In this document: positions 49,195 to 62,000 of the stretch, piece after piece
Position numbering within the stretch: the first letter of the stretch is position 1
Layout: each line of letters starts with the position of its first letter
Origin: Anas platyrhynchos
Lineage: Eukaryota; Chordata; Aves; Anseriformes; Anatidae
Assembly (NCBI RefSeq): GCF_047663525.1
Contig: NC_092590.1
Span: 17,916,001-17,980,000, forward strand
DNA length: 64,000 nucleotides
Direction: 5' to 3'
Position numbers and translations under genes: made by a program
Notes under the pieces: generated by a model
What the model saw: the letters and a program-made list of their open reading frames with translations, nothing else
Databases searched by the model: none
What the model was told of the DNA's origin: nothing

Positions 49195-49947
49195 GTTGAA
49201 AGTGTTAACTCAGCTCTCCGATAGGGTTCCACTTTCCCCATATTGCAGTATTCCCCAGAGAACAGTCTTAGTGCAGATAATGAACAATTCCAGGTGTCTT
49301 GACTTCAGGGGAGCTATGACAATTTTTATACCTGTTCAAGACCTGCCTCCCTCTGTTTCCATGTGGAGACTGACATTAAGACAGCTGCTCTGACACACAG
49401 CATCACGTACAGTTCAGAAGAGAGCACCAACAACACAACAGAGCAGCTCATCTGTTTTTAAGTGGAAGTCTAAACATTTTGGATGGATTATCCCTCGTGT
49501 AGATGGCAAGATTGAAATTCTCATTTGAGAAGAAAATAACACGTGAAATGGATTTGACAGGAATATCATAAAATGGCAGTTTCCCCAGTTTTTGCAATCT
49601 TCTCTAAGCAGTGCTTAATTTGCACATGGGGACAATTTGTTACGTTCACCGTTCTTCTCGCTTTCTTCAGCTCCCCACAACTTAAAACAAATCTTGTCTT
49701 TAAGGTAAGGACTGTACTGGACATTCCATCTCATGGAGTGACCAATCCTCCCTTGAGTAAACAGATTTGAAGGTAACAGGAGATGAAACAAGTCCAGTTT
49801 GTCTTCAGTGCAAAGCAACTGACTTTCACCATTTGTTTTAATTAAGGCTTCACCAAAAAGAAATATATAGTACCATCTTTAATAGCTGAAAATTAGCACA
49901 CTCCTTTCAAAACAAATGGTCCTGGAGTGACTTTTGCACCTCTACCA

Positions 49948-50083
49948 TCAATTGTCTTCCTGAACAAAGTAGTATCTCACTGGTGGCCCTGGCAAGTCTT
50001 CATCTCCATCAGTCTCTGGAGCAAATGATACCGTCAAATCCACATACTTTTTATCAGCAGATGGCTTCACAAGCTTTTGCATC
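49948..50083 (-). CDS. UBA6: UBA6 last coding exon
   Basis: [20 protein letters not shown] then [20 protein letters not shown] and QEDN, stop TGA at 49948-49950. DLPxPxVRYxF is the E1 C-terminal signature. Confidence 0.97.
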
Positions 50084-53000
50084 CTACAAAGAAACAAACA
50101 GTTTATTGAGGTAACAGAAGAAGGATTGACGATGGGAATTCAGAGTCAGACTAGGAGAAATTTCACTACCAGCAATGAAGCCCAACATACCAGAAACCAC
50201 ATTAAAATGGAGAAGGAGCTTCCTTTTAACAAGGGACACAAATAGATACACAGGTTCTTCCTGTCTGAGCTATAGCAAATGGCTTTATTCTACTACTTTT
50301 GACACAGTCCTCAGCCTGCTAGTGAGCTATGCCATTGCTCACTAACAAGCACTCAGAAGAAATGACAAGAGAAAATGGACACGGGATTCCTCACCCACGT
50401 GATTTGTCTTTGGCATCCTATTAAGGCACAAGATAAAAGTAGCTTTCTGTGCAGAAATTTGGTCATGAAGTAGGACCAAATTCTTGGTCTACCAATAATG
50501 GCTGGTTTTAAGACTTCATTAGGCAGACCCCCTCCAATGCAGACACCAGATATGCAGTTCTCATAGAAAGCAATTCTACTGAATTCTAACAATTCTACCG
50601 ACTTTCCAAGTCCTTGAATTTTGAAAGTGAAGAGCTATGAGGGGGAGAAACGGAAAAGAACTAGGACTTATTCTTCAGGGACAGCAAAGCAAGCTTTAAC
50701 AAGGTAATCACGTCACGTTTCAGTACTACTTCCCCTCTTTGCCCTCTGGAGTCCTATTACAGCAATAAGCAATAGCTGCACCTTGGAGACTTAAATTGCA
50801 CAATAATTACTTCCATCAACCTCACTTTCATTGCATATCTCTGGATGTCTCAAAACAATCTTTTTTTTTTTCCTCCAACTTGGAGCACTGGTTCACGAGG
50901 CCAGCTCAAATGCTAGGAGGCTTGAGGAACACATTTATTTCTATTCCTCACAGGACACTTCAGAGAAGGATTTTACTTCTGGCCAAGCCTTAGCACACAG
51001 GACAAAAAGCTGCTTTTCCCCAAAAGTACTTGTTCCTTTGCAAGAACACAAAGCATTAGACTCTTCTTAGCAGAGATACTGACATCACATCCATTTGCAT
51101 GAGGAATCCTCAAAGTACAGAGCAAGGTGAATAAACGTCTCTAAAACCTGCACCTAAGGACTATGCTTCCAGTCAGTGCTGTAATTCTGAAACAGCATTT
51201 TGAAACGCTTGTTGTCCTAATATAGCAAGATTTTAAACACCTTAAGAAAAAAAACCTGCAAGCAAGACCTGAATTTGCTGTGCACGTATCTTTTAAAGCT
51301 TTTGGGACTGCTTGTAACAGAACCCCACAAGCTGTAACTACATGGAAAGCTTGAACAGTCTCAGGGTTAATGGAAAATCTTGATCTTTACACAGAGGCAG
51401 CTTCAAAGCAGGCCTTTGACTTTATTACAAACTCCACTCACTCAAAATGATTTATACAGCTGTAGGAGAAGGAATATAAACAATCATTCCGAGGTGGGCT
51501 ATAAATCCACATCTTGGTATGCCAGGCACCCTACAGGCAGCACCAACATAGACTCTTCTCTCCCTGGAATTTTCTCACACAAGTAATACTTTCCGTAAAG
51601 TTACCTACTAGCAGATTACTGATCAATACTTATTTGTGAGCACTGACCTACAAACACTTCAGAGGAGTTGCGATGGACAAGTTTGGAGCTACAGAAGTTC
51701 AATCGACACGTAAAAGTAAAATTAAACTTGAGTCAGATCTGGCTATTCCTTTGCAAAGGTCTATCAATCAAAAAATAATAATAATGGCCTGTACTCCCAC
51801 CCTCTCAAGTTTCTAGTTTGTTATACCCTGATGTCCTGTCAGTAAGCATCACTAGCAAAGTCTTGTGAACTTCATTTTTAAAAGGCCTAAAGTAAACTAG
51901 AATCTCAAGGAATTACCACAGACTGAACAGACTACCATTAATCTCAGCTTGCAACCAACACATTAACTCCTTCCTGGATGTCTTCCCCTACTTTCAGAAC
52001 TAAGTTGCTAAATATCACCATTAGTTTTAAGCCTGTTTAGAAAGGATCACTTAGTATTGTTTTGCTTAAACCAAGCTATATTCTGTCTCCAAAAAGTTAC
52101 TGTCAGACTTCTTTGGGTTTCTCATTCTGCCATTCATCAGTTAGAGTCATTAGAGTTGCATTTTCTAAGTCTCCTGTCCTTAGCACAGAAGTTAATTCAC
52201 CACAAGAATTAATTCACTTTTTTTTTTTTTTTTGAAGGAACAAAGTACCTTTTTTCTTTCCCAAATATAAACAACTAGAAACCACTTTGGGAGAAAATAC
52301 TGCTGTCAGACACACATTCTTATGATACAGCCAGTGAACATAGTTTGTAGGTGCATTCACATCCCTAGATCCATTTTCCAGTTATACTTACGTCAGCTTT
52401 AATCTTTTAATATGACCTGGCATCACGGGAACATACAGCATTTTGACTCCTTGTACAACCATAGTTGGTTCAATTCCATATTTCTCCTGGAATTCACAAA
52501 TTAGAATGTATTAAAGGACTATGCCAGCTGCATAACCCAGCAGACACAACTACAGTTACTACTACAGCTAATTGTTGAGAACCATAGGATTCCAAACAGA
52601 AAATGAGATAATACATGGATGTTGACAGAAGTTTTATTAAGATACATTTAAACAAATGGAATTAAAGAATTTGAAAATAAACTTGGATGTGTGAACTTAC
52701 AGATTTAAGCTCCCATTGAAATTCTTTCTAGAATTATTCTGATTTAAACAACAATTTGACAAGGTCAAAAAAAAAAAGTCAACAACCCAAAACAAGAAAA
52801 TGCTTTCCTCTCATCTTTCCTTAACTCAGTACAACAGATATCTTACTCTGACAGCGTTTATGAAGTCCAACAGTGTAAAATCCTCTTTTCCATAAATTGT
52901 CCACCTGTCCCAGATTGTAAATGATATCCCATTTCTGTTTTAAAGAGAGAAATATGGTGTTAGTTTAGAACAGACATTTCTTTTAAACATATATTGAAGA

Positions 53001-56000
53001 ATTGCTCTCTCTTCTAGTCACTTGCTGTTTTATCTTAAGCAAAAATCTCTTCCCTGTCTCCTGCCATTTCTCCAGCCCTTTCACCTGGCTAAGCACAAGA
53101 CACAAAGCTATAACTGAGTAAACATAATATCTGGCAATGAATTTACTGAGTTTTCAGACCTACTGAAAAATAGGTTTTGTATTGACCAAGATACAGAAGT
53201 GTATCGAGTCTGAGCAGACAGGATATTTATTAATAACTGTGCTGCATATCTATCTCGTCTAGATTTTTAGAGCCTAGCTACCAACAGCTTCCACTGAAAA
53301 CAAAACTAAGCCCTCAAAACCACTAGCTTTAAAATTAGGACAGAAGAGTGTATGAGCTGCATTTCCACACAGGAAATTGAGTGATGTATTATGGGACATC
53401 CTTGGCAGCAGTATATGGCTAATAGAACTTGATGAATAATTTTGTGTTTGCTATCATCTTCCAAGTTTAAAGAACGAAAATAACCAACCTTGAATATCTG
53501 TATTTTTTAACTGGAGTATGACCATGAACTTTGGATCCATTACACTTCCGCTATACAATCTGATTACCTACGTTTAGTAAGTACAAATCTCACATGTGTA
53601 ACGTCTCACCAACTTCTAAGTGAGAGACATCAGGTTTCCAGAATACCGCCCTTCTACCATCATCCGTCCACCATCACCCTTCCTACCTGATTTCAGTTCT
53701 TCTTACTTCAACAGTTTCTGTAAAGACCATTATGGGAATGGCTAAGTTGAGAAAACAGTTCTTGTATGCATCAGCTGGGTAACCACCCACAACTTTGATG
53801 AGTTCCAGTGCAACCTGCAATACATCAGAATCACTTGCTTCCATAAGACCCACATTCATTTAATTAGGAGGCCACACAACTGTAGGATAAGTTGCTGAGG
53901 AGATCACCCTTTGAGCAATCCACAAAGTAAATCACGTTAAACGCAACCCAAACATACCAGAGAAATAAATTCTTCTGCTGCTGCTGCAGATATTTAAAAT
54001 GTTCAAGACTCTTCCTAACTCAGGACTCTTATAAAATTCTTCAATTCAAGACACCCCCCACAAGGCTTGCAGTTCTGTTGAGGTACGTGGATGAGAACTA
54101 ATACTGAATAGATCATTTCCACTCTTGACACTGCCACTCTGACGGTAATAATAACAGCAAAAAACAAACCAAAACGCTTATCTTCAACTCCTCTTTCTGG
54201 TCAGCAAACCAGAAATAAAAGTACTGAGGGCTTACCACAGCTGAAACCACGAGTGACCTTTCATACTTGCACACAAGCGAATAGAAGAATATGTCCTGGT
54301 TTCAGCTGGGGTAGAGTCAATTTTCTTCATAGTAGCTGGTATGGTGCCATGTTTTGGATTTAGGAGGAAAGTAATGCTGATAACACACTGATGTTTTCCG
54401 TTGTTGCTGAGCAGTGCTTACACTAAGTCAAGGACTGTTCAATGTCTCACACCATCCTGCCAAAGAGGAGGGCTGGGGGTGCACCAGAAGCTGGGAGGGA
54501 CACAACCTGGACAGCTGACCCAGACTGGCCAAAGGGATATTTCATACCACGTGATGTCATGCTCAGCAATAAAAGCTGGGGAGGTTGGCCAGGTGCCTCC
54601 CATTGTTTGGAGACTGGCTGGACATCGATTTGCAGGTGGTGAGTAATTGCCTTATGTATAACTTGTTTTGTGGATTGTTTTTTTTTTCTTATTAAACTGC
54701 CCTCATCTTAACCCAAGAGTTTCACCTTTTTCCCCAATTCACTGCCCCATCCCTCTATGGGGGAGTGAATGAACACCTGTGCAGTGTTTAGCTGCCTGCC
54801 AGGTTAAACAACAGCAGGATTTAAGTTTGAAATGAAAGTATTTATGACATATTAGACTGATAATTATCATTATAGAATGAATACTTTGTGATCTTAGATA
54901 AAGAAAATAAGAAAAACATTTCTTAGATGAGGCTCTGTCTGGATGGCATTAATGAATATCCAAACGTTCGTGGTTTTAGGCAAGGAACAGAGAAAAAAAA
55001 CATGCATTTTCAGAATTTTAAAAGCATACTTACCAGCCCTGAAACCGCAGCAGTAGCTGTTGCAATTGCAGGAATAATCTTTCCAGCAATGCGCTTTGTT
55101 TTGAACCGATCTGCCGGTTCGATGTTGTACATCTTGGCTCGTAAGTTTGATGCTGCTGTTATGAAATCTATATGCCCATTACTATCGTCATCTTTTTCAA
55201 AAGAAATGGGCTTCATTTGCAAGTCACCTACTCGTAGGAAAAAAAAAGAAAAAAAAACAGAAATTGTTAGAAAACAGAAGGTGTCCTAAACATAAGTTAC
55301 AGGGAAATAGAACCTTAACAAATACATTTTTATTTATTTATTTTTTTAATGTTCTGAAGCGCGGTGCCATACTTAAAACTTTCTTTTCCGTGCTAGAAGG
55401 AAAAACTTCCCTATCAATATTAATGCTGATGCTGACTGTTGTTAGAAGCGAGTAACTAAAGAAATATCAAGAGGTCTAGAATACAATTTTCCTTGCAACA
55501 CCAGGAATAGATTTTGGATAGTTCTATGGATATTTCTTATTAACCTCTACCATGTTATAGCTTTTCTACTCTGAGAATTCCCTGTAAAAGCTTTGTTTAT
55601 CTGTTACCTTATGGGTACAAGCTCAGTAGCATGGCAGACAGAGGTTTGAGTCAATTCTCCATAGGATGGGTTACAGCTAAAGTAATCTTTCTCTTCTGTG
55701 TCCATGGGCTAGAAACCTATGCAAGCAGTTCATGCCCAATGACCACTTCATGTTGCCAAACAGAAACAGAATTCAAGCATCTACATTTTAACATATCTAG
55801 AAGATGCTGATAGAGACTAACAGCCTTCACAATTTAGGATAATTTCAGAATGTTTCACGTAAGAACCAACTCTCAAGTTTCTCATACCAGAATCACTTTC
55901 AGCCCATCTGGGATCTAGTCAGGACCTCTTCCCTCTTTAGAGGGAATACCCTGCTACCTTCTCACAGTTATCAGGGCTGCATTTGTGTGAGAGTATAATA

Positions 56001-59000
56001 AAGAACCCTATACTTCTGTATTTCTGAGATTCTTGCAAGTTTTAAGGTCAAGCAATATGGACCAAATACCTGCATTGTACTTTGGAAAGACTTAGCAATT
56101 GGCTGTCTAATTCCTGTAGAATTACAGAACTTTTTTATCCAAAGACCTGAATGTCATGCTGCTGCAGTGCAATTGCAAGACGTTACTCATCTATAAAGCT
56201 AGCTTGTACTACTCACTTTCCAAAGCTTCATTGGATAGTATAAACTTCTCCAGCTGGAAAATAGCATTTCTTTCATCCTCACTGCTGACTGGAATATGAT
56301 CTGGTTTTCTTGCAGTTTCATCAGTCTGTACAACCTGCAAGTGCGTACAGTGTTTAAGTAATAGAACACATGAACTTTGTACAGCACAAACTTACTAAAT
56401 TTTCTGTGTTCCCTGCAGTCCACCCTCCCAGGTACAAGAGAGGCATGGACTTGCTAGAGCAAGCCCAGTCACGGGCCACAAAGATCATTAGGGGACCAGA
56501 GCATCTCTCATATCAGGCTGAGAGCGCTGGTGCTGTGCAGCTTGAAGAAGGCTCAGCAGGATCTTATCAATGTGTGTAAACAGCTGGTAGTGGGGAAGGA
56601 CAGAAGGAGCTGGACTCTTTTTATTGGTGCCCAATGATAGTACAAGGGGATATGGGAACAAACTGAAGCATAGGAAATTCCATAAAAAACTTAAAACCAA
56701 TAACAAACAAATAAAAACAAACAAACAAAAAAACCAACCATACACCAAACCAAACCACAACCAAAACTGTAAGGATGGTTGAACACTGGCACAGGTCACC
56801 CAGAGCATCTCCAGTCCTCAAAGGGATTCAAAACCAGATGGGACACAGTCCCAGACAAACTGCTCCGGCTATCCCTGCTTGAGCAGATGGGTTGTACAGT
56901 CTCCAGAGGCCCCTTCTAATATCAACCATTCTGTGATTCTGAGTCACAATAGGAGCTTTGTCTCATGAGACAAGCATTCACGACACAAACATTAGCACTG
57001 GGCAAGAAAATATGAAACCACCCAGGGATATATTGTTATTTTTAAGCGATGACAACTGCTACCCACTGTAAAACAAGACTTGAGCTGTTTTGAAGTTAAC
57101 ACTTCAGAAATAAACAAAAGTAATGACACTTGCTTAATACTACTTAGAGAGAAATAATAAATTGACTCTAACCAAGGATTGCTTTGAAGTTGCTTATGAA
57201 TGACATTTTACTACTTTAATTATATAGGTATAAGCTTGTGTAAACTTAAAGACATTGTAGACTTATGATCACACCCATGCATTGAAAAGGCTACTGCAAG
57301 TCATTTACAAAACCCCCATAAAAAATCCACCTTGCATTTAGTGGCTGGTACATGGACACCTTAGCTCTATTCAAGTTAAAGCAGTCCTGTATGTCACTCT
57401 CTTGTTTCTTAAAAATGCATTTTTATTCATGTTTATTTCATATCAGCATTAATGCACAGAGTAGTGGCAGATGAGTGACACCGCGTGTGGATTATTTTTT
57501 CCTTAAAATTGAAGTCATACTTACTTTGTTTGAAGGTCTGAACTCTGGTACCTTCACAGATGAAATTATCTTCAAAATAGTTTCTTCTGACAAATCCTAT
57601 TATGGTTTTGAAGAAAAATAATTTAAATTCATAGCAACTGAAAAAAGTCCCCCCCCAAGAGACTGCATATGCAGGAACATTTCGAAGAACACCAAAACCA
57701 AATAAATCCCACAAATAGTCATTGGTGTTCACTGGGACATCAAGTCAGGTTTACAGTGCACAAGACCCACAGTGGTATGAAGTGCCTACCACTAGAAAAC
57801 TGAACAGAATTCATCTGTCTGTGAAATAAAGATTATTCCAGTAGCATCTTTGCTATACAGAAGCAAACACATATTTGTCTATACAAACGCAAGATTTGCA
57901 AGAAATACAGAATAGTATCAACATTGACAGGGATTCATGTAAAAATAGGTATCAAAGCTACATCCAAGCTTAAAAAAAAAAACAAACAGTATATTTTATT
58001 TTTATGTTCTTTAAAATGTCTGCAACTGTGTTTTGTTCAAAGAGTACTAAAGTCACGTCAGACATCCTGAGGCAACATAAATACTTGTTATCATGTGTCT
58101 GATTTCTGTAGATCTACCATGAGGGAAGAGGTGCCATTTCTTTTACCTGGTGTCTGCCGCACAAATGGCAAGGTAGTTTTGCATTAATTAGAATTTTGCT
58201 CTGCAAAGCACAGCAAGTCTGACTGGCCTAGAATCAGTCAGTCTCCCTGCACGGCACCTGGATCCACATATATGTCTGGGGTCTCCCAATTGCACGTAAG
58301 GCATTACTCATGGCACAATACTTGAACTAGTTCAGCAGATGTAAATGTGACTTGCAGGAAAATTCAATTAGAAAAGACAAAAGGTAACAAGAAAAACAAA
58401 GGATAAGCAACAGAGAGGCTGTGACTAGTAATTATCAATAATAAAACACCTCACAAGACAGCTAAGATACTTGATCAAAAATGCTTTAAAAAGATCTTTC
58501 AATTCAGTCATTATATTACACAGGAACCAGGTCTGTCAAAAATAAGGATTTAAGAGTTCAGAACTTACTGAAAATACGTAATACAGTAGTCATTTGTTTT
58601 CCTGGTTAGTAACTTTAATCAAAAAGAATACATATAAACAGCTGCTGGACCGCCAGTGCTGATGGATAGATTATTTTAAGAACCACTTCAGTTATCTTTA
58701 GTTATCAGAAAGGACTCGCAACTAGAGACAAGACCAAAACTGAATGTGTATATCCAAGTTATGAAATGGGGACACTATTGCAATATGGATTACCTTTTCT
58801 GTGAAGGGAACACAGTACACGGTTGCAAAGAGTTTTGCTGCGCTCACAATGAAACCATAGTGCCTGAAGAGGAAGAGATATTTTTTTAATTTTTTCTTGT
58901 TGTTGTTCAGTGTCCACATGAAGTTTTGCAACCATATTCAAAGAGATCTTGAGAAAACATATTGAGAAACGTAACGTCTACCCTTCAGAGCACGCTGTCC

Positions 59001-62000
59001 AAAACAGACAGATTTTGAGGGACTCAAAAGTCCTTCCCTTCTATCAAGCATCGGTCTAACTTGTACTGCTATAAAGCCATTGTCTTGTATGTCCTACTAT
59101 GGGGTGAGCTTTATAGGATGCATTAAAATGCTGAGCCATACTTACAAAGGATCATTAAATTCAAACTTCACTGGGAAAGGTGGCCTCTTTGGTGACTGCC
59201 AGAACAAACCTGGTAAGAAGACAGACTTATGATGAAATCCTAAGGAATCAGGAACAGCAATGCATGATATATGGCATGAATTCACAGGAGGCACAAGACA
59301 GCGTCTGTACTTACTTCCATCTTTTAATCGTGTATCAAGTGGAAATGAATGAAGAAGCTGAAGAGCCTAGAGGAAAAGTTAGAATAACTGTAGTAATTTA
59401 TCATACATAGATTGACACAGCTGCACAAAATCATGCCTTCTTTTTAGCAACGATATGAAATCTTGATACAGCTTTTAAGATACCCCAGCATATAGCTGAT
59501 GTCATTTAAAGAGTTAAGAAAACCTAAAGACATATATCAACAGAGAGAGCTTAAAGACATAAATACGTACAGGCAGAGTGACTTGCTCATTCATTCACAG
59601 GATGAAGATGACAATGTCACCTCACTTGTACCACGTCCAAGCAAGATACTTCATCCAACAAGCAAAGAGTTCCCCCCCACCTTGTTGTCACTTTAAGATT
59701 CTGGCACACCAATTCACAATCGGGAAAGTAATGTGACAACCGTCATCACAACCAGGGCTTCGATACACATGGATGCAATATGTTTATTAACACACAACAT
59801 CCTGATCACTTCTTTTCTACACAATTCCTCACCGCACACACAGACACAGCAACACTGTAGATCAGACTTTCAGAATGACTGGCTTATATTTTAACCAACA
59901 TTTCTGTGACAGCTTTAAGAAAATCAGGGATATGGATATAAAGAATTAAGTAACAAAAGGTTTAGTGGAAGAAAAAAAGCTCTTGTCCTTTAGTAAAAGG
60001 CATCTGATAATCCTGCTGCTCTGGAAAAACAAAATACCTAGTCAGTTAGAAAAAATGCAAGCAAAACTGCATGGAAACTACTGAACAAAGCCATTGGGAA
60101 TTAGTTAATAAAGCAGTCTAAAAAAAGTAAGAAGAGGAAGGAATGCAGCATTTTAAATTTTCAAGTAAATTTTGTTATTTATGAAGAAGAGATGGAAGTG
60201 CATGCAAAGACTTGTAAAACTAGTTATTAGGAATAAGTTCTCTAAAATCCCTATCAGTCAAGCATTGCCTTATTTCCACATCTTAGCTACCTACCTTATG
60301 GCTAAAATATTTTTCAAATTTTACTCTTGCTAGTTCCACACACTGAGTCCAACTTCGGGGTCTTCTACTAAGTGTTTTAATAACATGAAAGCAGCCTTCT
60401 AAACTCTCCCCTGATTTTATTCTCTAGATACAAAAGAAAAAACAAGAAGATTAAAACAGACAAGATTCATCACAAAATGGTCAAACAGTAAGTTTGATCT
60501 TAGTAAGTTACAGGCAAAAGGAAACAGAACATCACTTTGTGACTATTAACCTTTATGTGATCCTTTCCTTGTGTTTTTCTGCAGAAGCTTTCATCTACTT
60601 AGTTTTATTTCCACCCAGTCCTATACTGACCGTTAGCCATTACAGACAAGAAATAAAAACAATTCAGCTGTTAAGTCCATTCTATGGACTTAATTCAAAA
60701 AATTCAAATTCAGTCCATTAATTCAAACTCCGGATTTTAATGTGGCAACTTTCTCCTACCTGTAAAACTTCTTCTGCAGATGGATAGGTCTGCCAAAATT
60801 TGTTAAACAACGAAGGCTTGTGAGAAAATGAACTTTCAAACTAGAAAACAAGAAGAACAAACATGGCATATTACAAGAAGTAGATAAGATCCTGTATCTT
60901 TCCAAATACACAGTAAGTTGTGTCAAAAATCTACAAACTTATTTCCTTACCTTATCTCTTGCCCACTGTATCGTATGTTCAATGGCAGCTGGGAAAGATT
61001 TCAAGGTACAAAAAGGTATTTCTTCTTCTGGTGGATCCCGCTGTATTTAAGGAGAATAAACATGGGCTTATTAAAGCTTATGGCTAATAATAGCACCAAG
61101 AATTTATACACTATGTACGTTTAGAACAAAGTTTGGTTTATGTTTATTTGTTTATAATGACTAATCTAAAAGATACCAGAAAGTGAAATTCAGCCCTAAA
61201 GCACAAACAACAGAAGTTACCAGCCAGATTTTCCAAGATGTGCAGTTCATATTCACACATGCTCACAAGGTGAAATATGCTCTTTCACTCAAGGCCAGAA
61301 ACCTTGAGTTTTCTTCATTGACTCTAGCAAGACTCTAAGGATGGTCAACATCGAGGCTACATGGCAAGCGGCATCATTTCATGGTGCCTTCAAACAGTGA
61401 ATTTCTACCTTGAAAAGGTAGTTTCATAGGAACTTAAATTGAGGGATAATGCAAGAGTTTGAGTATCCAATTCAATCAGAATTAATATGTATCCTTATGG
61501 AAACAGGCAGACAAATGTCTAGTACAGAGTCTGCTCAAATTTAATTTCTTGAGAGCTTTTCTAAAGAATCCAAGGAAATAACTATTTCCTAATAGGACTG
61601 AACATCAACAACTCAAATAGGTCACTTATTTTAGACAGATACATAAACAATCACAGATTTATAGGTTATTACGGGACTAGCTACAGAAGCTAAGTAATGG
61701 TCTTAAACCACTTACGTGACTATTATATGACTCTGTCAGATGAGGCACAATAACTTCTGTGTGTCCTTTTGTTCCCATAGTTCCAGAGTCTATAAGAGGA
61801 CGCAGGTTTGCTACGCAACGACTGACATGGAAAGACACAGACTATCAGGATACAGATTACTCACTACACTTGCCTTACAGATGTTACCAGACCATAAGCA
61901 AAACTGACTCTAGGACCTTTCAAGAAGAGTGGAAAGCTTAAACCAAACTCAGGAAAAGAACAAGTTAAATAAGAAGAGCTACTTTGAAGTTCAACTGTGA

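Noticed and set aside
53706-53711. GTAAGA as donor of the UBA6 exon ending FTETVE
   Set aside because: Using it breaks the phase to the next exon and loses the conserved VRxTxIR. The donor at 53681-53686 fits both.
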